Below are positions 25,150-33,920 of a stretch of DNA of 64,000 bases, piece by piece (position 1 is the stretch's first letter; every line of letters begins with the position of its first letter). Both the position numbers and the translations under genes were made by a program. The stretch covers positions 1-64,000 of the forward strand of contig NZ_JARRAG010000006.1 in the NCBI RefSeq assembly GCF_029589435.1. Direction: 5' to 3'. The stretch is from Paludisphaera mucosa (GTDB lineage Bacteria; Planctomycetota; Planctomycetia; Isosphaerales; Isosphaeraceae). The notes beneath the pieces were generated by a model that worked only from the letters and a program-made list of their open reading frames with translations, had not been told where the DNA came from and did not search any database.

Positions 25150-25956
25150 CTATCCCTGACGCAGTCGCAGTCCCCCGGTTGGGGCAGGCGGAATCTCCAC
25201 CCGTCCTCGCGGGGCGCCGGTCGCGCCGCCGTCGACTACGATCTCGGCCGCCGTGATGAATGAGGAATCGTCGGACGCGAGGAACAGGGCGGCCTTGGCG
25301 ATCTCCTCGGCCTCGCCCATCCGGCCGAGCGGTATCGTCGCGATCAGTTCCCGTTCCAAGGCCTCCATCGCCCCGGCGTCCGGCGCGAAGGCGTTCCAGA
25401 TCGGCGAACGGGTCGCGCCGGGCGTCAGCTGGTTGACCCGAATCCCGCGAGGGGCGAACTCCGAAGCCAGCACGCGGGTCATCGATCGCACCGCGCCCTT
25501 GGACCCCGCGTAGGCCGCCCAGCCGGCCGTGCCCAGGACCGCGTGGACCGATCCGGTGAGGATGATCGACGCCTTCTCGTTGAGGTGCGGTGCGGCCGAT
25601 TGGACGGTGAAGAACACGCCCGTCAGGTCGGTGCGAACGACGTCCTCGAACTCGGCGAGCGTCGTCCCCCCGACCGGCGTGACTGCGGCGATCCCGGCGT
25701 TGGCGAAGACGACGTCGAGCTTGCCGAAGGCCCGCACGGCCCGGGTCACGGCCTCGTCGATCGAGGCGACGTCTTTGGAGTCGGCCCGGATGGCCAACAG
25801 CCTGTCCCCGAGCTCGGCCTTCGCGGCCTCGAGCGTCTCTCGATTGCGGCCCGTGATCGCGACCCTGGCCCCTTCGGCGACGAACGTGCGGGCCGCGGCC
25901 AGGCCGATGCCGCTGTTGCCGCCCGTGATGAACGCGGTCTTCCCCTCGAGCCTCAT
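25150..25956 (-). CDS. Short-chain dehydrogenase/reductase
   Basis: 268 residues. The Rossmann nucleotide-binding motif is TGGNSGIG near residue 11, and DVVFANAGIA matches the NAG motif. The catalytic set is Ser in ILTGSVHAV, Tyr and Lys in AAYAGSKGA. A classical SDR with the usual C-terminal GRMGEAEEIAKAALFLASD and VVDGG. The last 20 residues (after VVDGGATG) extend slightly beyond the family norm. NADP preference is suggested by Arg in TGRNRET. Substrate unknown. Confidence 0.93.
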   Translation of the reverse strand: MRLEGKTAFITGGNSGIGLAAARTFVAEGARVAITGRNRETLEAAKAELGDRLLAIRADSKDVASIDEAVTRAVRAFGKLDVVFANAGIAAVTPVGGTTLAEFEDVVRTDLTGVFFTVQSAAPHLNEKASIILTGSVHAVLGTAGWAAYAGSKGAVRSMTRVLASEFAPRGIRVNQLTPGATRSPIWNAFAPDAGAMEALERELIATIPLGRMGEAEEIAKAALFLASDDSSFITAAEIVVDGGATGAPRGRVEIPPAPTGGLRLRQG

Positions 25957-26027
25957 GCGGACCTCCAGGAATGGAAATGGTTCGATCGGTCTCGCCGTGC
26001 ATCCCGCCCCCGACGTCCCGGGTCGAT

Positions 26028-27452
26028 TCAGAGTCGCCTGAGGAAGGCGACCAGGTCGGCCTTCTCGGCCGAGGACAGGTGCAGCTCGAGGGTCAGGTTG
26101 AAGAACTCCGTCGCGTCTTCCAGCGTGAGCAGCCGGCCGTCGTGGAAGTAGGGCGGCGACTCCTTGATCCCCCTCAGGGTGAACGTCTTGATCGGCCCCT
26201 GGCGGGTCGCGACCAGCCCGTTGATCGTCTGGGTCTCGTAGAATCGCTCAACCCTCAGGTCGTGCATCGAGTTGTCCGTGTAATACGGGGCAGGATGGCA
26301 GGCGGCGCATCGGGCCTTCCCCTCGAACAGGGCCTGCCCCCTCATCTCGGGCGAGTCGGCCGCGAACTTCGCCGCGTCCAACCTGCCGAAAACGTCGAGC
26401 CCCGGCGCGGGCGGGAAGTCGAGGAGTTCCTGCACTTCCGCCATGAAGTGGACCTGGCTCCCCCGTTCCAGCGGGTTGACCCCCTTGGCCGAGGCCGAGA
26501 CCTGGTCGCCGTCGAAGTACGCACCCCGTTGCTCGAACTCGGTGAAATCCTCGACCGTCTTCAGGGCCCTCTGCGAGCCGAACAGTCGCTGGACGTTCAC
26601 GCCCCGCAGGCTCGTGGTGTCGAGCCGCCTCCGGTGCGACTGGGGCCGAATGTCGCCCGCGAGGTGGGTCGCCCCCGAGGTGTGGCCGTTCACGTGGCAG
26701 TCGAAGCAGGCGACGCCTTGCATGCCCGCGGAGCTCTCGGTCTTCCGGTCGGCGGTCGCGTTGAACTGCTGCTGCGGGAATTGCGTGACCAGCAGTCGCA
26801 TCCCCTCGAGATCCTTGGAATTGAGGACGCCCGCGAAGATCTCCTGGAAATTCTCGACCGTGACGACCTTGCCCTGCGAGACGTCGCCCAGGTCGGGACG
26901 AGTCGTCAGGTATAGGGCCGGGGGGAACTCCGGGAGGAACTGATCGGGGAGGTCGAAGTCCAGGTCGAACCTCTCCAGCCTGGGCAGGGCCTTGATCTCG
27001 GCCTGCGGAAAGACCATCCCGCCCACGCCGTGATCGGGGTGGGGCAGGGGGAGGAAGCCCTTGGGGAAGAGGCCCTTCGCGCGAATCTCCCCCGGCGGCG
27101 ACGCGGCCAGTCGATCCCACGTCAGGCCTTCCGGGAGCCTCGCCGTCGGCCCGACCTGCACCGGCTTCCCGCGCGACATCCGCAGGCTCGGGTCGGGCCT
27201 CGGGGCCAGGTCGTAGCGCGAGCCCAACAACGCCATCTGACGCTCCATCACTCCCGCCCGCTCCGCCTTGTCCCCGGCCATCCGGCCCTGGAAGGATTCG
27301 AGCCCCAGGAGGACCGGCGAGACCTGGTCGTAACTCGAGGCGTTCGCGGCCTCTTGGGCGTCGCCGCCGCCCGGGAGCACGCCGATGAGGACCACCGGCA
27401 GGAGGCAGGCGCGAGCCCAGATTCGAAGCATGCGAGGCGATGGACGGCTCAT
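26028..27452 (-). CDS. Dihaem cytochrome c peroxidase-like protein, exported
   Basis: 474 residues from ATG 27452 (MSRPSPRMLRIWARACL). A signal peptide of about 35 residues is predicted (LLPVVLIGVLPGGGDA). Two haem c sites are seen: CFDCH near the middle and CAACH in KARCAACHPAPYYTDNSMHD. The C-terminus contains TFTLRGIKESPPYFHDGRLLTLEDATEFFN, typical of MauG/CcpA-type proteins. Reading upstream of this ATG lacks a signal-like sequence. Probably periplasmic redox enzyme; peroxidase activity is not proven by motifs alone. Confidence 0.85.
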   Translation of the reverse strand: MSRPSPRMLRIWARACLLPVVLIGVLPGGGDAQEAANASSYDQVSPVLLGLESFQGRMAGDKAERAGVMERQMALLGSRYDLAPRPDPSLRMSRGKPVQVGPTARLPEGLTWDRLAASPPGEIRAKGLFPKGFLPLPHPDHGVGGMVFPQAEIKALPRLERFDLDFDLPDQFLPEFPPALYLTTRPDLGDVSQGKVVTVENFQEIFAGVLNSKDLEGMRLLVTQFPQQQFNATADRKTESSAGMQGVACFDCHVNGHTSGATHLAGDIRPQSHRRRLDTTSLRGVNVQRLFGSQRALKTVEDFTEFEQRGAYFDGDQVSASAKGVNPLERGSQVHFMAEVQELLDFPPAPGLDVFGRLDAAKFAADSPEMRGQALFEGKARCAACHPAPYYTDNSMHDLRVERFYETQTINGLVATRQGPIKTFTLRGIKESPPYFHDGRLLTLEDATEFFNLTLELHLSSAEKADLVAFLRRL

Positions 27453-27755
27453 GGGAATTCCTCTCTTGCAAAGCCTGGGCGAGCTGAAGCTGGACGAATC
27501 GCCGCGATGATCGGCGAGTGGGGCGAGGGCTGCCATGCGGGGGAGATCGGCGGAGGGGCGTCATGCGCCCCTCCGCCCCCGGCGGCGGGAAGGACCTCGG
27601 ACCCGCAGGGCAGTCACCGATGGATTGAGATTCCGCGCCGCACCGAGCTCGGCGAACACCCGCGCCGACGGAAGCCGGCATCGTCGAAATCGAGGGTCGT
27701 TTCGAGCCGCGTCGGAACGGGACGAAGTCCTCTCGTGGCCGCGGCCGACGAGGAT

Positions 27756-28079
27756 TCACGGCCTCGATTGCGCATGCGACTCCACGAACCAGAGCCACTT
27801 GTCCAACCCTCGCGAGACTTCGGTGAAAAGGTCGGCCGTGCCCTGGGCCACGCCGCCGAGCTGGACGGCCCGCTCGGCGATGTCGTCGACGTAGTCCTCG
27901 ACCGCCTCGTTGATCTCGTCGAACAACTCGTGCAGGGCGATGAAGTCCCGCCCTTTGACGTTCCAGTGGGCGTGCTTGACCTGCGTCTGGAGGTCGACGC
28001 AATCGGCGAGGCGGGCGTTGAGGAGCCCGATGAATCGCCCGCGGACCTCGAGCGCCAGGTCGTTCATCGTCTCGAACAT
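27756..28079 (-). CDS. dps: Dps-like ferritin protein with a large internal deletion
   Basis: 107 residues, against about 155-180 for the family. The N-terminal half is good Dps: DCVDLQTQVKHAHWNVKGRDF with the His of the ferroxidase site, then ALHELFDEINEAVEDYVDDI with acidic ligands, and AERAVQLGG. After VAQGTA the sequence jumps to DLFTEVSRGLDKWLWFVESH, which normally ends the protein. About 45 residues (the loop and one long core helix) are missing with the frame kept. The four-helix bundle cannot be complete, so the product is probably non-functional or folds differently. Upstream spacing (AGGACG) suits ATG 28079. Confidence 0.8.
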   Translation of the reverse strand: MFETMNDLALEVRGRFIGLLNARLADCVDLQTQVKHAHWNVKGRDFIALHELFDEINEAVEDYVDDIAERAVQLGGVAQGTADLFTEVSRGLDKWLWFVESHAQSRP

Positions 28080-28159
28080 GGTCGTCGTCCTGATGGGTCG
28101 CTCAGTTGCGGTCCGCCCGCCGGGACGGACCCTCGTCGTGCATGGGCGAAGCCCATCCG

Positions 28160-29332
28160 TCACTCGCGCGGCCCGGAGGCTTCGGGGGCGATGTAGACGT
28201 CGGACCGCGGGAATTTCTCGAACAGGGCGGCAGGCTTGCCGAAGTTGGCGGCCAGGACGTCGAGCGGGTTCCCGGCGATCCACTCCGACAGGTCGATCTT
28301 GGAATAGACGCCCGAGTTGAGGCCGATGAGGATGCGGCACGTCTTGGCCCCCACGTTCTCGATCGAGTGCCCGTAGCCCTGGGGGATGTAGGCGACGTCG
28401 CCCGCGGAGAGCCTTTCGTCGCGATATCGGCCGTGCGAGCCGAACATCGTGACGACGACCTCGCCCTCGACGACGTACTGCCACTCGTCGGCCGTCGGGT
28501 GCCAGTGCAGCTCGCGCAGGCCGCCGGGCTCCAGGTCGAAGACGACGCCCGTGATCGTCTGCGAGATCGGGAACGTCGTGGAGTCGACGCGCCACTCGCG
28601 GCCGCCCTTGAAGACCCCGTGGGGCGGACGCTTGAGCAGCTCGTATTTGTGCGGCAACGCCGGCGGCTTCCAGCCCTGGAGGGGCCGGGAGGGTTCCTGC
28701 GGAGGGAGATCGCCTCGCGCGAAATAGACCTCCCCGGTCGGGAAGCCGTCGAAGGCCGACTCCGGCAGCCCGAAGTTCTTGGAGAGGAGCGGCCTGGGCA
28801 GATGGCCGATCCAGTCGCTGATGCTGAAGGTGCCGAACTCGGAGAAGTAGCCGTTGTCGAAGATCAGGATGAAGTGGCAAGGCTCGTCGCCGAGGCACTC
28901 CAGCATGTGGCCGTGGCCGCGGGGGAAGTACCAGACGTCGCCGGGGTCGAAGTCGTCGGTCTCGGCCCCGCCCTGCGGGTCGAACAGGGTGGTCCGGACC
29001 CGGCCGGCGACGACGAACGCCCACTCGGCGGCCGTGGCGTGCCAGTGCAGCTCCCGCATGGCCCCGGGCTCCAGCTTCATCGAGACTCCCGCGATCCCCT
29101 TGGAGATGGGCAGCTGCTCGACGGTGGCCTCCTTGCCGTAGCTGGCGCCGATGACCTTGCCCACCGACTTCTCGAGCTCGAACTTGAAGGTCGGCAGCTC
29201 CTTGCCCGCGAGGATCGGGTCGGGCGCGTTGTTCGCGAAGCTCGGGTCGCCGGCCTCGGCCTCTCGAGCGGACAGGTGCGCGACGGCCGCGGCGGCCGAT
29301 CCAGCGGCCGCGAGGAAATGACGTCTTTGCAT
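28160..29332 (-). CDS. Bicupin oxalate decarboxylase-like protein, TAT-exported
   Basis: 390 residues. The start MQRRHFLAAAGSAAAAVAHL is a twin-arginine-like signal. Two cupin domains follow, each with a metal site: ELHWHATAAEW with GHGHMLE, and ELHWHPTADEWQYVVEGEV with GYGHSIE. The lid between is YFSEFGTFSISDWIGHLP. Oxalate decarboxylase has SENST at this place, so the key Glu is kept while the next residues differ. Mn-dependent conversion of oxalate to formate and CO2 is the best guess; oxidase activity cannot be excluded. It lies upstream of the dps remnant on the same strand. Confidence 0.85.
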   Translation of the reverse strand: MQRRHFLAAAGSAAAAVAHLSAREAEAGDPSFANNAPDPILAGKELPTFKFELEKSVGKVIGASYGKEATVEQLPISKGIAGVSMKLEPGAMRELHWHATAAEWAFVVAGRVRTTLFDPQGGAETDDFDPGDVWYFPRGHGHMLECLGDEPCHFILIFDNGYFSEFGTFSISDWIGHLPRPLLSKNFGLPESAFDGFPTGEVYFARGDLPPQEPSRPLQGWKPPALPHKYELLKRPPHGVFKGGREWRVDSTTFPISQTITGVVFDLEPGGLRELHWHPTADEWQYVVEGEVVVTMFGSHGRYRDERLSAGDVAYIPQGYGHSIENVGAKTCRILIGLNSGVYSKIDLSEWIAGNPLDVLAANFGKPAALFEKFPRSDVYIAPEASGPRE

Positions 29333-29455
29333 GGGACCCTCTCCGGTTGTGTTGATATCTCGATGGATGACGACGGAGCGATGCCGCGAGGTATGATTGC
29401 CGGAGGACGGACCTCGATCCCGCCGCGGAATTGTCGCGGAGTCGGCTGTGCCGGC

Positions 29456-29998
29456 TCATTGAACATCGGGGATTCCGGGATGATCGGCCGGGCGAGGCCC
29501 GGGGGCGGTCCAGAAGAATCGCCGGTCCTGCTCGCGCATCTCGATTTCGTTGATGCTGGCCTCGCGACGTCGCATGAGGCCGGCGACGTCGAACTCCCAC
29601 AGCTCGTTGCCGTAGCTGCGCCACCAACGGCCTTCCGCGTCGCGCCATTCATATTGGAATCGCACGGCGATTCGGTCGTCGCCGAAGCACCACAGGGACT
29701 TGGCGAGCCGATAATCCAGCTCGCGGCTCCATTTGTCGGCCAGGAAGCTCCGGATCTCGTCCCGGCCGGTGACGAACGTGCCGCGGGCCCGCTATGCGGA
29801 ATCCTCCGAGTAGGCCAGCGCCACATGGGCCGGATCACGCGAGTTCCATGCGTCCTCGGCCGCCCGGACTTTCTGCACGGCGGCGGCGAGGTCGAAAGGC
29901 GGCACGACGACATGCTTGCCGACGCGGCCCTCGTCGGCCGCGGACGCATGGCTGGTAGTGACAGAAGTTGGATCGACTCCGGGGTGATCGATGGGCAT
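29456..29998 (-). pseudogene. DUF1348/NTF2-like gene interrupted by an amber codon
   Basis: From ATG 29998 the frame gives [20 protein letters not shown] and ALAYSEDSA, then TAG at 29792-29794. Reading continues in the same frame as [20 protein letters not shown], then [17 protein letters not shown] and [20 protein letters not shown]. This is the complete SnoaL/NTF2-like DUF1348 fold (about 150 residues). The family has Trp (TGG) at the stop position (EDS.WRNR.TF), so a single G-to-A change explains it. The first 40 residues are unrelated to the family. It is probably inactive unless suppressed. Confidence 0.75.
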
Positions 29999-30249
29999 GA
30001 GATTGTATCTCCACTGCTGGTGAAACCCGCGATGTTCGGCCGCGACGGAGATGCCGAGGCGAAGGATCCGAAGGTGGACCGAGATGGAGGCCATCCTCAC
30101 GCCCCGGTGCTGGGCCGGACCATCGTCGGTCACCGGGCGTGGCCCACTTCCTCTCCCTCGTCTTTCGAATCACAAGGCGTTCGGGCTGGACATCGACCGA
30201 CCGGGCACGAGTGACACGAGCTAAACTCGAGGGTAGAATCCGTGACATC

Positions 30250-30891
30250 ATGGACACGAATCAGACGACACTCGTGGTTCAGCGCTACCTCGACGAACTG
30301 GCCGTCGCGCGTGGCGACGACGACGTGGGCCCGATCATCTCCGCGCTGCTAGGCCAATCAGTCCGCCGCCTCCAGTTGCTCTGCAATACGCTGCTCCATC
30401 GCGGCTATCCCCGCCTGGCGCGGCCGCCGGTCGGGCTCCAGGTCGAGGACCTGCTCGGCGCCGTCGTGGAGAGGCTCCTCAAGGCGCTCCGCGAGACTCG
30501 GCCCGGAACCGTCCGCGGCTTCTTCGCGCTCGCGAGCCGACACATGCGTTGGGAGCTGAATGACCTGGCCCGCCGCCTTGATCATCGTGACGTTCCATTC
30601 GACGTCCACGCGATCGACGTCGCCGCACCCGCAGAGAGCGACTCGGGGCTGGGCACGGAGACCAAGCGGATGCTCGACGCCATCGATGCGCTCCCCGAAG
30701 ACGAGCGAGAAGTCCTGGAACTGGTGATGATCCATGGGATGACCCACGAGGAAGCGGCCGCGGTGATCGGGTCGTCGACCAAGACCGTTCAGAGGCGGCT
30801 GAATCGCGCCCGGCACGTGCTGGTCGAGACCTTGGGGTTCCCCGGGATGGGCCCTTCGCGATCCGACGGTCCCGGGACATTGGACGACTGA
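30250..30891 (+). CDS. ECF-type sigma factor, paired with a kinase gene
   Basis: 213 residues from ATG 30250 (MDTNQTTLVVQRYLDEL). Region 2: VEDLLGAVVERLLKALRETR and FFALASRHMRWELNDLARRL. Region 4: LPEDEREVLELVMIHGMTHEEAAAVIGSSTKTVQRRLNRAR. The gene is followed after 35 bases by a Ser/Thr kinase with TPRs. Such pairs are common in planctomycetes, and the kinase may control the sigma factor. No anti-sigma gene is present. Confidence 0.88.
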   Translation: MDTNQTTLVVQRYLDELAVARGDDDVGPIISALLGQSVRRLQLLCNTLLHRGYPRLARPPVGLQVEDLLGAVVERLLKALRETRPGTVRGFFALASRHMRWELNDLARRLDHRDVPFDVHAIDVAAPAESDSGLGTETKRMLDAIDALPEDEREVLELVMIHGMTHEEAAAVIGSSTKTVQRRLNRARHVLVETLGFPGMGPSRSDGPGTLDD

Positions 30892-30926
30892 GCAGCGCCG
30901 CACGACGCCGAAAGGGGCCATCGCCC

Positions 30927-33779
30927 ATGTCCATCGAGCCGCTGGTGCTGTCCCTCTTGGAGGAAGTGGATTCCGGCAAGTCCCCCGAAGAGGCCTGCGC
31001 AGCCCATCCCGAAATGCTCGGAGAAATCCGCGCCCGCCTGTCTCGGCTGGCGCGAATCGACAATAGGTTGCAGATGCTCTTCCCGGGGGCCGGGGCGATC
31101 CAGGTCGAGGCGGACGCTCGGCATCCGCCGAACTCGACGCCCGAGATCCCCGGACACGTCGTCGAGTCCGTGCTGGGCCGGGGGGGGATGGGCGTCGTCT
31201 ACAAGGCCCGTCACCTACGCCTGAATCGGCTCGTCGCGGTCAAGATGATGCTCCACGGAGGCCATTCTGGACCGTCGGAACTGGCGAGGTTCCACCGCGA
31301 GGCCGAGGCACTGGCCGCGGTCGGCCACCCGAACATCGTCCAAATCCACGAAGTGGGCGACCTCGACGGGCTGCCTTACTTCACGATGGAGTACGTGGCC
31401 GGCGACACGCTCGCCCAGCGATTGAACGGCGTCCCGCTCGCTTGCGACCAGGTCGCGCCCCTGCTCGCGACGATCGCCGAGGCCGTCCACGCCGCCCATC
31501 GAGTCGGGATCGTCCACAGGGACTTGAAGCCGGCGAACCTCCTGATGGCCACGGACGGTTCTCCCAAGGTCACGGACTTCGGGCTCGCCTGGCGACATCA
31601 AGCCGGCGTCGGTTTGACATGGACCGGCGCCAGGATGGGCACACCGAGCTACATGGCGCCTGAGCAGGCGGCCGGCCTTACGTCGGCGATCGGGAATCAT
31701 ACGGACGTCTACTCGCTGGGTTCCATCCTCTACGAGATGATCACCGGACGTCCCCCATTCCGCGCCGAGACCGCGATCGAGACCGAGCGTCAGGTCGTCG
31801 CCAACGACCCGGTGCCGCCCTCGCGCCTGAATTCGCGCGTGCCGCGGGACCTGGAGACGATCTGCCTGAAATGCCTGAGCAAGGAGCCGCAGAAGCGATA
31901 CGCCACGGCCGCGGCGCTCGCGGAGGACCTGAAACGCTTCCAGCGAGGCGACGCCATCGCGGCGCGTCCGGAGGGTTGGATCGCCCGGCTCGCTCGGAGG
32001 ATCCGACGGCGTCCGCTGGCATTCGGGGCGGTCGCGCTGGCGGTAGTCCTGACGTTCACCGTGGTCGGAGGCGCGGCCTGGCTGACATCCGAGCGGTCGG
32101 CCGCAGCCCGGGCTGCGGAGGCGGACTTGCAGGAGATGGCGGAGTCCCTGCGAAAGTCCGATTGGCCCCAGGCCAATGCCGACCTCGAGAGGGCGAAGGG
32201 TCGTGTCGGGGTCGGCGGGTCGGCCGACCTGCGTCTCCGCATTGACCAGGGCGGGCGGGACCTGGATTTGGCGGCGCGGCTGGACGCCATGCGACTGGCC
32301 CGGGTGGACAAGACCGGCAGTTCCCTCCCGTTCGTCCGGGCCGATGAGCAGGAAGACGAAGCCTACGAGCGGCAATTCTTCGAGGCCGGGTTCGGTCGCG
32401 TCCGAGATGACGTCGAGGGAGTCGCGAAGTGCATCCGGAGGTCCCACATCCGCGCCGCCCTCGTGGCCGCCCTGGATGACTGGGCCGTATGCACCCGAGG
32501 CGCGGACCGGCGGGGCTGGATCCTGAAAGTCGCCCGGATGGCCGATCCGGATCCGACCGGCTGGGGCGTCCGCATCCGAGACCCCGAAGCCTGGGGGAGC
32601 AGGGCGGCGCTGATCAATCTGACGGAATCCGTCCCCGTCGGCGACCGGGCCGTATCGTCGCTGGTGGCGATCGCCCACTACCTTGAGGCAAGCGGAGGCG
32701 ACCCGATCCCGTTCCTGACGCGGGTACAGCAGGCCCACCCCTCCGACCTGTGGGCCAACTATACTCTGGCCAACAAGCTCCGGGAGCGGCACGAGTACGG
32801 CGATTCGATCCGCTACTACCAGGCTGCGCTGACGATGCGCCCCCGGACGGCCTCCATCTGCAACAACCTCGCCCTCTCGCTGATGTTTAGCGGCCGTTTC
32901 GACGAGGCTACTCAGTACTTAGAACGCGCCTTGGCAATCGAACCTGCGTATAACACCGCCTTCGGTAATCTGGGCATCCTCTGGTTCAATCAGGGGCAGT
33001 ACGAGAAGTCGCTCGAACGGTTGCAGCAGGCCGTCAAACGCCGCCCCGAGTTCGGCGAGGTCCACCACGCCTTAGGCCTAGGACTCGAGCGGAAGGGCAT
33101 GAATGACGAGGCCTTGTCCCACTACAGGCGGGCGGTCGAGCTCGCACCGAAACTCCTATCAGCCCAGAGGGATCTCAGACGCATTCTCATACTTTCGGGC
33201 CGGACGGAGGAAGCGCTTTCGTGCTGGGCCGAGTTGCTGGAATCCGATCCGGACGAGCACGAGGTGTGGTTTGGGCATGCCGAATTGTGCCTGTTCCTCG
33301 GCAGGGAAGACGAGTACCTGCTCGCCCGAAAGGCCTTGCTCGCCAAGTTTGGCGAGACTGCCGACCCGAACATCGCAGAGCGGACCGCGAGGGCGTGCCT
33401 GGTCGGGCCCGCGGCGGGCGACGAACTCCGGAAGGCCGTCGCCCTAGCCGAGCGTGCCGCGGGCGTCGAACGATCGGAATTCGAAGGCTCGTTTCCATAC
33501 TTCGAGTTCGTCCGAGGCCTCGCCGAGTATCGGCAAGGGCGGTTCGATCGCGCGATTGAGACGATGGGGGGCGATGCGGCCGGCGTCATCGGGCCCGCCC
33601 CGCGCCTCGTCCTGGCCATGGCCATGCGGCGAGCCGGCCGTGCAAAGGAGGCGCGGGAAGCCCTCGACGAGGCCGTCAAGAGCCACGATTGGCGGGCAGG
33701 CCTGCCCCATGATCACGAGAATTGGATCGTCCACGTGCTCCGTCGCGAGGCCGAGGCTTTGATCATCCCCAAGCCCTGA
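30927..33779 (+). CDS. Transmembrane Ser/Thr protein kinase with TPR repeats
   Basis: 950 residues. The N-terminal 70 residues are helical with a Pro-rich spacer. Kinase domain about 75-340: GRGGMGVVYKARHLRLNRLVAVKMML (P-loop and Lys), HRDLKPANLLM (catalytic Asp), VTDFGLAW (DFG), then GTPSYMAPEQ. A single membrane helix is at AFGAVALAVVLTFTVVGGAAW (about 370-390). A linker region with coiled coil follows, and from about 590 to 800 TPR-like repeats (YYQAALTMRPRTASICNNLA, ALAIEPAYNTAFGNLGILWF and so on). The TPR part is predicted to be extracytoplasmic and to sense or bind partners. Co-transcribed with the sigma factor just upstream. Confidence 0.92.
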   Translation: MSIEPLVLSLLEEVDSGKSPEEACAAHPEMLGEIRARLSRLARIDNRLQMLFPGAGAIQVEADARHPPNSTPEIPGHVVESVLGRGGMGVVYKARHLRLNRLVAVKMMLHGGHSGPSELARFHREAEALAAVGHPNIVQIHEVGDLDGLPYFTMEYVAGDTLAQRLNGVPLACDQVAPLLATIAEAVHAAHRVGIVHRDLKPANLLMATDGSPKVTDFGLAWRHQAGVGLTWTGARMGTPSYMAPEQAAGLTSAIGNHTDVYSLGSILYEMITGRPPFRAETAIETERQVVANDPVPPSRLNSRVPRDLETICLKCLSKEPQKRYATAAALAEDLKRFQRGDAIAARPEGWIARLARRIRRRPLAFGAVALAVVLTFTVVGGAAWLTSERSAAARAAEADLQEMAESLRKSDWPQANADLERAKGRVGVGGSADLRLRIDQGGRDLDLAARLDAMRLARVDKTGSSLPFVRADEQEDEAYERQFFEAGFGRVRDDVEGVAKCIRRSHIRAALVAALDDWAVCTRGADRRGWILKVARMADPDPTGWGVRIRDPEAWGSRAALINLTESVPVGDRAVSSLVAIAHYLEASGGDPIPFLTRVQQAHPSDLWANYTLANKLRERHEYGDSIRYYQAALTMRPRTASICNNLALSLMFSGRFDEATQYLERALAIEPAYNTAFGNLGILWFNQGQYEKSLERLQQAVKRRPEFGEVHHALGLGLERKGMNDEALSHYRRAVELAPKLLSAQRDLRRILILSGRTEEALSCWAELLESDPDEHEVWFGHAELCLFLGREDEYLLARKALLAKFGETADPNIAERTARACLVGPAAGDELRKAVALAERAAGVERSEFEGSFPYFEFVRGLAEYRQGRFDRAIETMGGDAAGVIGPAPRLVLAMAMRRAGRAKEAREALDEAVKSHDWRAGLPHDHENWIVHVLRREAEALIIPKP

Positions 33780-33920
33780 GAGCACTCCAGGACTCGAGCC
33801 CATCGCGGGCGATCTGCGAGTCGCCTCGGCATCGGTCGTCCTGAGGCGTCGGGCCGACCGAGGCTCGAATTTTCGCAGCAGCCTGCGATGGACGAAGCGC
33901 CGCCGGGCCGCGCTTGATGG

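Noticed and set aside
28106-30214. 702-codon plus-strand open frame
   Set aside because: Antisense to the oxalate decarboxylase-like and DUF1348 genes, which have clear family motifs.
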